From positions 434,001 through 498,000 of the forward strand of contig CAMRHE010000648.1 of assembly GCA_947044405.1 (NCBI GenBank): a stretch of 64,000 nucleotides of DNA, in the 5' to 3' direction. The position numbers and the translations under genes are program-made. Positions 1 through 24,029 of the stretch are shown one piece after another. The first letter of the stretch is position 1, and each line of letters starts with the position of its first letter. The notes under the pieces are model-generated. The model had not been told where the DNA came from. It made no database searches and saw nothing but the letters and a program-made list of their open reading frames with translations. Source of the DNA: Leptodactylus fallax (taxonomy: Eukaryota; Chordata; Amphibia; Anura; Leptodactylidae).

Positions 1-12668
<12,668 letters not shown>

Positions 12669-13060
12669 CACTGCCCCGGTCAGCTCCGGGATCGCTAAAG
12701 CACGGGTCTATGTGTATATACCGCTCCTGCTGATAGCGCTAGGGTCCCGGACACACAATGTAAATCCACCGGCCGATGCGTCCTCCCTCCCCGGGACTGT
12801 CAATGGTACTACCCGGTGTCTGCTCCCATATAACGGACGCTGATGTGTCTGCTGTGCGCATCGGATTCATCTACTGCTGGGAGGAGGGGGAGGCGCTGGA
12901 GCAGAGGACCGGCCCAGACCAGGGAGGGGGAACATCCTGCAGCAGCCAGGGGCTGGAGTGTGCTGTGTATTGTCAGTCTGCTGCTACTGCTGCTGCATGT
13001 GGGAAGGTTGAGCTCATACATGTGCTCTACAGGATGATGGGAGTTGTAGTGGAGTCGTGG
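12669..13060 (-). promoter_or_regulatory. SOGA1 CpG-rich promoter and 5' UTR region
   Basis: CpG density and GC content rise sharply from about 12120 to 12960, compared with the AT-rich flanks, and this stretch lies directly upstream of the SOGA1 start codon. No TATA box is evident at a convincing distance. The transcription start cannot be fixed from sequence alone. Confidence 0.65.
13038..13050 (-). promoter_or_regulatory. ZNF143/Staf-type promoter motif
   Basis: On the minus strand the sequence reads ACTACAACTCCCA, a full match to ACTAYRNNNCCCR, the ZNF143/THAP11-bound motif of vertebrate CpG promoters. It is about 370 bp upstream of the SOGA1 start codon. Confidence 0.55.
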
Positions 13061-13610
13061 GAAGCAGCTGGGTCATGTGCCGTGTGAAAGGATGTTGTGT
13101 ATTAGGGGAGTGCTCATGTCCAAGCATGCACAGGGGCCAAATATGTACTAAAGTAATGGTCCATTATAAATACATATGGCGATATGTACGCCATGGCCGC
13201 CATGTGCCACAGCACAAGCCACAAATATAGAATGCAAACTTCTGGCGCAAATATCTAGAGGTCATAGGGCAGAAGTTATGTAGGGCTGAAGGGCATCAAG
13301 TTATGTAGAGACACCATCAGAAAAACCGCCATACTTGTGAAGATGGCCATAAAGATTCCTCTACACTGTACAGCAATTCTTCAATGTGAAGTCACCACCA
13401 CTCTTATTATCCATTCTACAGTATGTAATAAATAATCAGTCTATTGAAATCCTTGGCGACTTGTCATAGTCATGGCTAAGGGGGTCACAACGTCACCACA
13501 TACACAATCATAGCTGCTATGCAGACAAAACAATTCTGCGATCTGTGGCTGTGCAACGTGTCAAGGCTAAAGTTGCTACAGTCTTAGCCTTATACTAACT
13601 GAACACCTTC
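13061..13610. other. Intergenic, unassigned
   Basis: Non-coding sequence just upstream of the SOGA1 promoter; nothing recognised. Confidence 0.3.
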
Positions 13611-14307
13611 CTTGGGGTGTATTCACATCACTATTCTGTTTTTGCATCCATTTAGTGGATCTGTTTTATACCTGCTACATACTGATGGAAACACACGATA
13701 ATGGAAGGGCAACTAGTTGTATAGGGTTCAGTGTTAAAGGGGTTAAGAGGGCAATTACATTTTTGTGCAGCGTACTCACTGCTCAATATGAGCACACGTA
13801 ATAATATACATATTAGACAACCCGTCATGTCGATTCAAAGATCTGAAGAGCACTATGGGGGCTGGAAGTCTCTGCACTATGAGCTGACTCTGGGTCATAT
13901 GACCAACTCACCTCTTCTCCTGCTGCATGTACATAGAGTAGAGCTGGGTCAGTCACGTGACCCAGAGTCAGCTCATCAGCAGCAGAGCGCAGCGACTTCC
14001 AGTCCCTACAGCACTCTGCAGATCTATGAATTGGCCCAATAGGGGTCGGTATGTTGTTAGTAAGTGTGCTCATATTGGGCAGTGAGTTCACCAGACAAAA
14101 ATGTAATTGCTGACCTAAGCAAAATAGAGCTGTTTCTATTCTTTTTTATCGGACACAAAAGCATAGGCGACTATGATTTTGTGTCTGATTTTATTAAATC
14201 CTAAACCTTATGGAAGTGGACACCTTTCCATTTGCATCTATTTTTAGCAGATCAATTACACAGACCTGCTAAATGGATGCAGAAAAAGTGATGTGAATGC
14301 GCCCTTA
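13611..14307. mobile_element. MITE carrying a second nested fold-back MITE
   Basis: Outer element: the left end has TTCACATCACTATTCTGTTT and TTTGCATCCATTTAG, mirrored at the right end by CTAAATGGATGCAGAAAAAG and TGATGTGAATGCGCCC. Inner element (about 13735-14120): GCAATTACATTTTTGTG and CTCAATATGAGCACAC are mirrored by GTGTGCTCATATTGGGCAG and CAAAAATGTAATTGC. The symmetric core contains CTGACTCTGGGTCATATGAC and GTCACGTGACCCAGAGTCAG. The younger hairpin landed inside the older one. Confidence 0.65.
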
Positions 14308-14690
14308 CTGCTACTGCAGATAGCACGCTGCATGTGAGTTTGTGCTGTGATCTTGCACAAGATTGAACGTGTCACATACAATGAATCGCTGTGCAGCCTC
14401 AGCCCGCTATTAGGCTTGGTTCACATAGTATGGAAGCACCAAGGCTGAGCATATCCAAGATGTACGTAAAAACCGCAGATGGTGATTGGTGCGATTTTTT
14501 TTTCTTGACTGCAGCTAAAAGCACTTTCAATTTTAATAACCGTGCGGTTATGTAGAATAATGGCATAGTCATTTGTCGTAGTATTCGACCATACCTCAGC
14601 ATACCTTGTGCAAAGGGCATGATGCAGTTATGTCATCACTCATCTGCAAGGGACAAAGACTTCTTGTCTGTGTTCCCATTGCCTTGTATG

Positions 14691-15054
14691 CAGTGGCATA
14701 ACTAAAGTCTTGTGGGCCCCTGTGTAAACTTTCACCGGGGTCCCCTACCCCCCTCCCTACAGGAGAGGGCTGAAGAGGAAGCTGGGAACCATCAGACGTC
14801 CAGGAGAGGTAAGTATAAGTGTTTATTATTTTTACTCACCTCCCCTGGGCAGGCTTCTATTGGAAAGGGGCCTGGCAGCATCTTCATACATCATATGACA
14901 ACGGGCCCCTTTCCATTAATGGAGCTTCCCACAGGCAGCAGAGATGAGCACTGATCTCTGCTCCCTGAGATGTATAGCGGAGATAGCCGAATCAGGCTAC
15001 CTTCTGGACCTGGTCACGGTCACACCCCCTACAACCACGATCATTACGCCACTG
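14691..15054. mobile_element. Non-autonomous hAT element
   Basis: Terminal inverted repeats CAGTGGCATAAC and the mirrored ATTACGCCACTG are flanked by near-identical 8-bp duplications: CTTGTATG at 14683-14690 and CTTGTAAG at 15055-15062. An 8-bp duplication with CAGNG ends is the hAT signature. No transposase frame is present. Confidence 0.7.
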
Positions 15055-15253
15055 CTTGTAAGCCACAGGCCTAAGGCGGCTTGCAGCGTACAGGTCAGAG
15101 AGTGGTAGGGCAGAAGGTTCAGGGTCAGGTTGGGTCACTTACCAGTTTTGCAAACTGATGCTAATTTTAACAAATGGGTCTGCAGAACTGGTTGTGTCCC
15201 ACCCCTGCCTATAAAATCAATCTATACTAAAAAGTCACAGTGTAGTCTAGGAC

Positions 15254-15449
15254 TTAGGCCTTATTCACACGACAATGGGTCTGTTCATATGTCTGTTTTT
15301 ATGAGGGACCATTTCTCACGTAAAAAAAAAATGACATGCTCTCTCTTTGTCCATTTTGACGGACATAAAAATTCACATGTGAATAGACCTATAGAGATTC
15401 ATGGGCTTTAAAACGGACATTATTCACTGTCATGTGAATAAGGCCTTAA
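15254..15449. mobile_element. MITE, GGCCTTATTCACACGAC family
   Basis: Starts TTAGGCCTTATTCACACGAC and ends with the inverted GTCATGTGAATAAGGCCTTA. The 196-bp interior is a weak hairpin with no coding content. Relatives are at 23352 and 27054. Confidence 0.75.
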
Positions 15450-17091
15450 ATGGACCGACACATCTGTTTTTCAAAAATGGCATGTTGGTGTGAATCCGGC
15501 CTTAAGCTAGGAAGATAATACAGTCCTTATTTATGCTCTTTTCTGGACACGGTTTTTGTGTCTGTGCACATCCATTGTGTTGCTATGTTAGATTGCATAG
15601 TATTTGCATTTACTGAGAAAGCTTTATTCTGTGGATCATAAGGTTCTTTTATGCATATTATGCAATAACCTGCTATGATGTAGGTAGGATAAGGAATAGT
15701 AATGCCACAGCCATACAGCTGTCACGTAGTACATGCCTGGCATTACCCTGGTAATATAGCCATATCTGAATCATTATTGGTTTGTCTTTTCAGCGGCTCT
15801 GTCCTGTAAGATCGATACGTACAGCTGTCTGCACTCCGGTGACATGCACAGTGGCTTGTTTTGCTGACACACAGTCTAGGGAACAAAAGGGAAGCTCCGC
15901 ACTTCTCCGCCACATGTGTTGGTGCAAGAGCTCCCTCTGCCTTTCTCCACCTAGCAGAGGTCAGGCCATTCATTGCTATCACTAGATGTTTCACATTCAT
16001 ACAGGACTGTAACTGAGGCTACTTTATTTTTTCTTGCACTTGCATTTTTATTATTGTTAGTGATTCCCTAATATGACGTTATTATAAGAATTGGTCCTTG
16101 CCATTGTCCTGCTGGTGCCATCGGAGCAGTACAGGCAGTGTATTCAGAGGAGGCTAGAAAACACCATTCACAGAAACTGAGTCTCTGTAAAGAGATCTTC
16201 ATACCGTCACCTCCTTCTGAGCTACCGAATAGTCTGATCACTACAGTAATGAACTGACATAACGCTATCATTGACTATGATGCAGTGACTTCTTTCCACA
16301 TGGCCCATTTAAGTCCGGGTCCTACCGCCCACACACGGAGCGATTCCCACGGTCGTGTGCAAGGGCCCTTAGTAATTTGTATTGTATGACTTTTCCTACC
16401 TTACCACACTTTTACAATATATGTGTAAACTCTCCCGCCACTGAAGTCATGACAATTACAGAATTATACACAAGTACTTACTGCACGAACAAAGCAGAAC
16501 TGCCCCCAAGTGACACCGTAAAATGAAGCTTAAAGACCGGAAGATAGCAACTGGCGTCTAATCCCAAAATGGGGTTATTGTAATTAAAGTCTTAAGTAGG
16601 TTTTGTTTCATCTGTCACATTCATTTTATCATTACACTGTTTGACACCACCCAAGTAATTCTGTCTGTTTTTACATCGTAATAAACACCCACCAATCTCC
16701 TATAATTCCAAGTGGTGTACACATGATAACATACATCCTGTACTATGCTGTCAGCAGTAAATCAATTTCTTATTTTTAATATTGTGTCATGTTTTCTATA
16801 TAACTCTGAAATATATTGGGGGGATCAGAGGGGAATTATATTGTGGCACACATTTGATGCAAGGCCCCTACAACCCTCGTTCTGTGCCTCACTTGCCACA
16901 TTGTGCGACTTTGGGCAGAGCGGGCCCACAGTCCTATGTGATGAGTACCAGAACGTTTCTTTTTGGAATACTGTATATCCATCTGTTCTTTTAACTGAAG
17001 CCTTTGGAGTGCTGCCTATTTTTTGTTTATTGCACATTTGGCTTACATCCAAACCCATAAAGGGTTACTACACTGTGCTGCTCTGAAATCT
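15450..17091. other. Intergenic, unassigned
   Basis: Decayed MITE ends occur near 15500 and 16320-16370. A 113-codon frame at 16745-17086 shows no family features and is not called. Otherwise nothing recognised. Confidence 0.3.
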
Positions 17092-17123
<32 letters not shown>

Positions 17124-17176
17124 CATCCATCCACCTATCTATTAGCAATGTATCTATCTACCTATCCATCCACCTG

Positions 17177-17221
<45 letters not shown>

Positions 17222-17339
17222 CATCCATCCATCCATCCCCCTGTCTAATAGCAATCTATCTACCTATCCGGCCACCTGTCTATTATCTAGCTATCATTTA
17301 TCTATCTATTTATTTATCCATCCACTTGTCTATTATCTA
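17092..17339 (+). repeat. (ATCT)n microsatellite, left block
   Basis: CTGT, ATCT and ATCC tetranucleotides with periodic interruptions. It is the left part of one microsatellite split by two Tc1 insertions (other parts 18983-19191 and 20646-20775). Confidence 0.95.
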
Positions 17340-18982
17340 CAGTCATATGAAAAAGTTTGGGCACCCCTATTAATCTTAATCATTTTTAGTTCTAAATATT
17401 TGGGTGTTTGCAACAGCCATTTCAATTTGATATATCTAATAACTGATGGACACAGTAATATTTCAGGATTGAAATGAGGTTTATTGTACTAACAGAAAAT
17501 GTGCAATATGCATTAAACCAAAATTTGACCGGTGCAAAAATTTGGGTACCCTTATCATTTTATTGATTTGAATACTCCTAACTACTTTTTACTGACTTAC
17601 TGAAGCACAAAATTGGTTTTGTAACCTCACTAAGCTTTGAACTTCATAGCCAGGTGTATCCAATCATGAGAAAAGGTATTTAAGGTGGCCAATTGCAAGT
17701 TGTTCTCCTATTTGAATCTCCTCTGAAGAGTGGCATCATGGGCTCCTCAAAACAACTCTCAAATGATCTGAAAACAAAGATTGTTCAACATAGTTGTTCA
17801 GGGGAAGGATACAAAAAGTTGTCTCAGAGATTTAACCTGTCAGTTTCCACTGTGAGGAACATAGTAAGGAAATGGAAGACCACAGGGACAGTTCTTGTTA
17901 AGCCCAGAAGTGGCAGGCCAAGAAAAATATCAGAAAGGCAGAGAAGAAGAATGGTGAGAACAGTCAAGGACAATCCACAGACCACCTCCAAAGAGCTGCA
18001 GCATCATCTTGCTGCAGATGGTGTCACTGTGCATCGGTCAACAATACAGCACACTTTGCACAAGGAGAAGCTGTATGGGAGAGTGATGCGAAAGAAGCCG
18101 TTTCTGAAAGCACGCCACAAACAGAGTCGCCTGAAGTATGCAAAAGCACATGTGGACAAGCCAGCTTCATTTTGGAAGAAAGTCCTGTGGACTGATGAAA
18201 CAAAGATTGAGTTGTTTGGTCATACAAAAAGGCGTTATGCATGGCGTCAAAAAAACACAGCATTCCAAGAAAAACACTTGCTACCCACTGTAAAATTTGG
18301 TGGAGGTTCCATCATGCTTTGGGGCTGTGTGGCCAATGCCGGCACCGGGAATCTTGTTAAAGTTGAGGGTCGCATGGATTCAACTCAGTATCAGCAGATT
18401 CTTGAGAATAATGTACAAGAATCAGTGACGAATTTGAAGTTACGCCGGGGATGGATATTTCAGCAAGACAATGATCCAAAACACAGCTCCAAATCTACTC
18501 AGGCATTCATGCAGAGGAACAATTACAATGTTCTGGAATGGCCATCCCAGTCCCCAGACCTGAATATCATTGAACATCTGTGGGATAATTTGAAGCGGGC
18601 TGTCCATGCTCGGCGACCATCAAACTTAACTGAACTGGAATTGTTTTGTAAAGAGGAATGGTCAAAAATACCTTCATCCAGGATCCAGGAACTGATTAAA
18701 AGCTACAGGAAGCGACTAGAGGCTGTTATTTTTGCAAAAGGAGGATCTACTAAATATCACTTTTCTGTTGAGGTGCCAATACTTTTGCACCGGTCAAATT
18801 TTGGTTTAATGCAGATTGCACATTTTCTGTTAGTACAATAAACCTCATTTCAATCCTGAAATATTACTGTGTCCATCAGTTATTAGATATATCAAATTGA
18901 AATGGCTGTTGCAAACACCCAAATATTTAGAACTAAAAATGATTAAGATTTATAGGGGTGCCCAAACTTTTTCATATGACTG
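17340..18982 (+). mobile_element. Full-length Tc1-like transposon, family a
   Basis: Starts CAGTCATATGAAAAAGTTTG after a TA and ends with the inverted CAAACTTTTTCATATGACTG before a TA: the TA duplication of Tc1/mariner. Terminal inverted repeats are long, roughly 210 bp, and nearly identical (both contain CATTTCAATTTGATATATC in mirrored form), suggesting a fairly recent insertion. It encloses an uninterrupted transposase frame. Confidence 0.93.
17738..18841 (+). CDS. Tc1-like transposase, apparently intact, extended C-terminus
   Basis: DD34E transposase that would cut and rejoin DNA at TA sites in the nucleus. The chosen ATG gives MGSSKQLSNDLKTKIVQHSC, the usual start for this type. Residues about 1-110 form two helix-turn-helix DNA-binding units with a GRPRK basic motif near residue 59. 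The catalytic triad is visible: D153 (WTDET), D244 (QQDNDPKH) and E279 (IIEHLW), with 34 residues between the last two. The frame has no internal stop, but instead of stopping after the usual ...STKY it runs about 30 residues into the 3' inverted repeat (367 residues against the usual 340 or so). This tail is probably non-functional; whether the enzyme works is unknown. Confidence 0.85.
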   Translation: MGSSKQLSNDLKTKIVQHSCSGEGYKKLSQRFNLSVSTVRNIVRKWKTTGTVLVKPRSGRPRKISERQRRRMVRTVKDNPQTTSKELQHHLAADGVTVHRSTIQHTLHKEKLYGRVMRKKPFLKARHKQSRLKYAKAHVDKPASFWKKVLWTDETKIELFGHTKRRYAWRQKNTAFQEKHLLPTVKFGGGSIMLWGCVANAGTGNLVKVEGRMDSTQYQQILENNVQESVTNLKLRRGWIFQQDNDPKHSSKSTQAFMQRNNYNVLEWPSQSPDLNIIEHLWDNLKRAVHARRPSNLTELELFCKEEWSKIPSSRIQELIKSYRKRLEAVIFAKGGSTKYHFSVEVPILLHRSNFGLMQIAHFLLVQ

Positions 18983-19191
18983 TATCTATCCATCTATCTA
19001 TCTACCTACCTATCCATCCACCTTTCTGTTATCTATCTATCTAGCTATCCATCCACCTGTCTAACAGCGAGCTATCTACCTATCTGGCCACCTGTCTGTT
19101 ATCTAGCTATCATTTATCTATATATCTATCTATCTATTTATTTATCTATCTATCCATCCACTTGTCTATTATCTATCTATCTATATATATA
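18983..19191 (+). repeat. (ATCT)n microsatellite, middle block
   Basis: Continuation of the tetranucleotide array between the two Tc1 insertions, with the same interruptions (CCACCTGTCT, ATCTAGCTATC) as the left block. Confidence 0.93.
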
Positions 19192-20645
19192 CAGTGCCTT
19201 GCGAAGGTATTCGGCCCCCTTGAACTTTTCAACCTTTTGCCACATTTCAGGCTTCAAAATAAGGATATAAAATTTAAATTTTTTGGTGAAGAATCAACAA
19301 CAGTTTTGCACATCGAGAGACTGAAATTATTGCCCATTCTTCCTTGGAAAACAGCTGGAGCTCAGTGAGGTTGGATGGAGAGCGTTTGTGAACAGCAGTT
19401 TTCAGCTCTTTCCACAGATTCTCGATTGGATTCAGGTCTGGACTTTGACTTGGCCATTCTAATACCTGGATACATTTATTTGTGAACCATTCCATTGTAG
19501 ATTTTGATTTATGTTTGGGATCATTGTCTTGTTGACAGATAAATCTCCGTCCCAGTCTCAGGTCTTTTGCAGACTCCAACAGGTTTTCTTCCAGAATGGT
19601 CCTGTATTTGGCTCCATCCATCTTCCCATCAATTTTAACCATCTTCCCTGTCCCTGCTGAAGAAAAGCAGGCCCAAACCATGATGCTGCCACCACCATGT
19701 TTGACAGTGGGGATGGTGTGTTCCGGGTGATGAGCTGTGTTGCTTTTACGCCAAACATATCGTCTTGCATTGTGGCCAAAAAGTTCGATTTTGGTTTCAT
19801 CTGACCAGAGCACCTTCTTCCACATGTTTGGTGTGTCTCCCAGGTGGCTTGTGGCAAACTTTAAAGGAGTCTTTTTATGGATATCTTTCAGAAATGGCTT
19901 TCTTCTTGCCACTCTTCCATAAAGGCCAGATTTGTGCAGTGTACGATTGATTGTTGTCCTATGGACAGACTCTCCCACCTCAGCTGTAGATCTCTGCAGT
20001 TCATCCAGAGTGATCATGGGCCTCTTGGCTGCATCTCTGATCAGTCTTCTCCTTGTTTGAGATGAAAGTTTAGAGGGACGGCCGGGTCTTGGTAGATTTG
20101 CAGTGGTCTGATACTCCTTCCATTTCAATATGATCGCTTGCACAGTGGTCCTTGGGATGTTTAAAGTTTGGGAAATCGTTCTGTATCCAAATCCAGTTTA
20201 AACTTCTCCACAACAGTATCACGGACCTGCCTGGTGTGTTCCTTGGTCTTCATGATGCTCTCTGTGCTTTAAACAGAACCCTGAGACTATCACAGAGCAG
20301 GTGTATTTATACGGAGACTTGATTACACACAGGTGGATTATATTTATCATCATCAGTCATTTAGGACAACATTGGATCATTCAGAGATCCTCACTGAACT
20401 TCTGGAGTGAGTGTGCTGCACTGAAAGTAAAGGGGCCAAATAAGATTGCACGCCCCACTTTTCAGTTTTTTATTTTTTACAAAAGTTTAAAATAACCAAT
20501 ATTTTTCGTTCCACTTCACAATTGTGTCCCACTTGTTGTTGATTCTTCACCAAAAAATTAAAATTTTATATCTTTATGTTTGAAGCCTGAAATGTGGCAA
20601 AAGGTTGAAAAGTTCAAGGGGGGCAAATACTTTCGCAAGGCACTG
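19192..20645 (-). mobile_element. Tc1-like transposon, family b, decayed copy
   Basis: Starts CAGTGCCTTGCGAAGGTATT after a TA and ends with the inverted AATACTTTCGCAAGGCACTG-like sequence before a TA. It lies in the microsatellite in minus orientation. The inverted repeat next to the transposase C-terminus is shortened by a deletion. A second copy of this family is at 57048-58656. Confidence 0.92.
19274..20253 (-). pseudogene. Tc1-like transposase pseudogene (family b)
   Basis: Starts MKTKEHTRQVRDTVVEKFK at 20253. About 20 codons later it loses two bases (TTTAAACTGGATTTGG here, TTTAAAGCCGGATTTGG in the family copy at 57.5 kb), shifting the frame. The rest reads through GRPSKLSSQ, WSDETKIELFGH, QQDNDPKHKSKS and [11 protein letters not shown], so all three catalytic acidic residues remain. 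The C-terminus is lost: after ISVSRCAKL the sequence jumps directly into the inverted repeat. Frameshift plus 3' deletion make it inactive. Confidence 0.9.
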
Positions 20646-20775
20646 TATCTATCCATCTATCATCTATCTATGTCTGTCTATCCATCCACCTGTCTATTAA
20701 AAATCTATCTATCTACCTATCCATCCACCTATCTATTAGCAATTTATCCACCTATCTATCCATCTCTCTATCTAT
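20646..20775 (+). repeat. (ATCT)n microsatellite, right block
   Basis: Third block of the split tetranucleotide array, ending at CTATCTATGATCC. Confidence 0.93.
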
Positions 20776-22283
20776 GATCCTTTCTTCCGCCAGTGAAGCA
20801 CATTCTTTGTATGAAATTTCCCATGTCTCAGCATTACGCATGTAAACAGGTTATTCCAAACCCCATCAATCTGCAATGACTGGCTGCTGATAAGAGGATG
20901 GCATGAAGTGCTTTGTTTGTACACTTTGATCCAGTCACCTGCACTGGGAGGGCGCTCTACATAATATTCTAAAGACTCTTTTGTGCTTAGTAAATTCCTG
21001 AAGATTTTGTAGCGTAAAACAATCTAAACTCTTTCATCAGGTTTGTGACTACATAGACTTTGTGAAAAACAGCAGCAAGTAGGAGGCTGTGCTTGTTGTA
21101 ACATGACCTGAACATCTGTACTTGCCCAGCGTTTGCTTACATAGCATTAATTCATGTATTTTTAGGTCCCAGATTAACCCATTTATCTACATAATAACAG
21201 GTTGACTGGCAATAAAATGGCTAAAGGGGGTCATGGTGGTTACTAAGCTGGAGGCGCACAGGCCCCTGCCGTGATGTGTACAGTGTTAGTAATGGATGCA
21301 AAAAGAAGGGGAAAGGCCAAGACACACAAAGTAATATTTAGAATGTGTCAAGGCTCCTTTTAGAGGAAGTGCCAGGACGAAAACCAACAATTGGCAAGGA
21401 ATCCTGTGTTACTGACTAGGGTGGTTTCACACATAGATGAACAAGTAGTTATACCAGTTTTCATTTGATAAAAAGTGACCAAAAAAAAAAAAAATCAGCT
21501 TTTTAGCTGGATAATATATCTGGCATATCTTTGGACTGTCTAGTCAAGCTTTACCTTTTATTTAGCTAAATTTACAACATAAACATTTGGCACATTTTCT
21601 TTGGTGCATGGTGGCTCACCAATTGAAGATCAACAGGATCTGACACCTGGGAGTCCCTGGATCAGCCGCGTCCCCTTCACAGGCCTTGTGCAAATGTACT
21701 GCACTTTGTGTGTTACGTTTTTAGGCTGTAATGCTCACCCAAACATTGCAGCCTCTTCAAACAACTGATCAGCTAGGCCCAGGTGTTGGACCCCTGCCGA
21801 CCTTTAATTGTTAACCGGTTGAAAAACGCTTTAGGGCCAACTCCTTTCCTGCTAAGCCTTGCCCCTTATTGGACACGGAGCCAGATAATGTTTGTAAGAG
21901 TCAAAAGTTTATTCCCATCTCATCCATAAAAGGCCCTGTCTCCACCTCCCTGAGCTGGTCAGGATTTACAGAAACAGTGAATGCTGTTCTGCGAGCTACA
22001 TTGTTTCCGTTCCTTTGCCAAAGTTAATGAAACAGCGTAGCTCACTGTGTTACCAGTTCCTGGGACTCCTATTATTTCTATGGGAGTTATGGAAATAGCT
22101 TAGAACAGCCACATTCAATTATTTCCCCCCATTGGGAAAAATGTCAGTGCTATATAAATGAAAATTGTTATTATTAATGACCCCCAAAGACTATGACCAG
22201 ACCATCCCCCAATTGCTGCAGAACCTGCTTGCCAAGTGCCAACTGTCCCAGAAGGTCCTTAAAGCTCTCAGAAAAAACAGGAT
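20776..22283. other. Intergenic, unassigned
   Basis: No gene seen. GCTATATAAATGAAAATTG followed by TTATTATT at 22148-22180 looks like the 3' tail of a retroposon whose body is not recognisable. Confidence 0.35.
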
Positions 22284-22470
22284 GAGGAAGCATCCTCACA
22301 TTGCAAAAAAATACGTGCAGCAGAAATGCTGTGATTTCCAAAAACGTTGCGGTTTGGAAATCGCCGCATGTTAATTATACCTACGGAAACCTCTGCAGAC
22401 TTTCTGTTTCCGCCATGGTTTTTCCTGCATTGCTTTTTCGCTGCGGCCTGCTACATGGGGCCTTAGCCTA
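22284..22470. mobile_element. MITE, AATTATACCTACGGAAAC family
   Basis: Begins at CCTCACATTGCAAAAAAAT and ends ACATGGGGCCTTAGCCTA. It contains the hallmark GGAAATCGCCGCATGTTAAT followed by TATACCTACGGAAAC. Relatives: 32640, 43283, 44380 and 45043. Confidence 0.55.
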
Positions 22471-23351
22471 ATACATGTTCTGTAAGATATGCCCACCAAT
22501 TTTTGGGCTCAAATTACAACAGAATTTTGGCACATTTTCATTAGCAAGTTTTTTTTTTTTTTCACTTTTTGTATCATTTAGTTCCATGGCATTTTTTTTT
22601 TCAATACAACCTGCAGTGTTTTATTTTGGCTTTTCTCCAGCACTTGGTGAGGGGAATTGTTGGGACTATAAGACACTACTGACTATGTTTTCTCCAGGGT
22701 GACCTGTTCATCTACTCTACCAAAGTCGTGTTTTATAGTTTGCAAATAGCAACTAAACATTCCATACAGCTATGTGATCCTGCCGAGCAAGAAAACTAAG
22801 AATAAACCGCTCAAGAAACGTTTATACCCTCAAGCATGTACTACATAAAATACAAGAGCAGCTCATGAGGAGCACACGGTTATAACAGGTGTAGCCCAAT
22901 ATCACATTAACATGGCAGATCACCATGAATCATATATCGCTCCTGGGTCTTTATTCATGTTCTCTGTGTCTCTGGATACCATGTGACAACAGTATATATT
23001 CTCTGCTATGTCTTGTTTGAGTATACATCTTGGGCTTACATCATCTGAGTGTATTGTAGAGATACCAAGAGTACTAGGCTGCACACTCCATTGATGTCTA
23101 TGAAATGAAGAGTCTAAAGTCGGGCGCTGCATTAAATTCACTGTATGTGAATTGTGCTGTTCACATGATGGATTTTTTGACGCCCTGTTTTAACAGACAA
23201 AAAATACGTCATCATGCCCTATTTTTACCTTTTTACATGGAATCCTCAATACACTCATTTGTATGAGGGATCTGTGAAAACGGGTTCTCCCCAGATGCAA
23301 AAATATCCATTTTTTACAGCCGTTTTGTACCATGGTCGTGTGAATATAGCT
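22471..23351. other. Intergenic, unassigned
   Basis: T-rich runs at 22548-22562 and 22590-22600, and a decayed fold-back near 23160-23350 (TTCACATGATGG and GGTCGTGTGAATAT). No gene. Confidence 0.3.
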
Positions 23352-23680
23352 TGAGGCCTTATTCACAGTGGCCATTTTAAAAACTATAACAGTGAAAGAG
23401 TGTGTTCACATTTCCAGGTTTTTTTTTTTTTTATGGGCAGAAAAGCGTCAAGTTAAAAAAAAATGGACATGCTCTATCTTTGTCCATTTTGACACACTGA
23501 CCCAATAGAAGTCAATGGATCTGTTTTTTACAGATGTAAAACAGATTGACGTCCATGTTACATCTGTAAAAAACGGATCTGTTTATTTTCTTAGTAGCCC
23601 ATTAAAATGGATGACACTTGGCTGTTATTCAGAGACATTGGATGTGTCAAAAACAGCACTGTTGTGTGAATAAGGCTTAA
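23352..23680. mobile_element. MITE, GGCCTTATTCAC family
   Basis: GAGGCCTTATTCACAGTGGC at the left is mirrored by CACTGTTGTGTGAATAAGGC at the right. A central pair, GTTTTTTACAGATGTAAAAC and TTACATCTGTAAAAAACGG, makes an inner hairpin. Confidence 0.6.
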
Positions 23681-23872
23681 GGCTAGAAAGGGCTCTAATA
23701 ATAGGAGGAAGAATATCAGAGTGTGTACAGACACAACCAGCCTTAGCACAGGAAATGTTGGCATGCTGTGATGTATACTACAAGCTCATACACTATATAA
23801 AGACGGATTTCAACCCGTGTCTCCATAGAGACTGCAGCACTTAGGTCTAATAGATGCCAGTTTCTATTTCCT

Positions 23873-24029
23873 TAGCCTGGGTTCACATTAGACTTGTTTA
23901 GTCCTTTCTTCTATTCCATCATAAAGATCTGCCCAATGACAGACGACAACGGATCCTGGGGGAACCCCATTGATAATAATGGGATCCGTCAGGTATCCAA
24001 TATTTTTTCCATTGTGAACGCAGCCTTAG
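23873..24029. mobile_element. Short MITE
   Basis: Left end AGCCTGGGTTCACATTAG, right end TTGTGAACGCAGCCTTA, inverted. The core contains CCATTGATAATAATGGGATC, a small hairpin. Confidence 0.5.

Noticed and set aside
16745..17086. 113-codon frame left of the microsatellite
   Set aside because: No recognisable motif and no flanking splice or promoter signals.
17092..20775. CRISPR-like array from the regular ATCT blocks
   Set aside because: Tetranucleotide microsatellite in a vertebrate genome; no repeat-spacer structure or cas genes.
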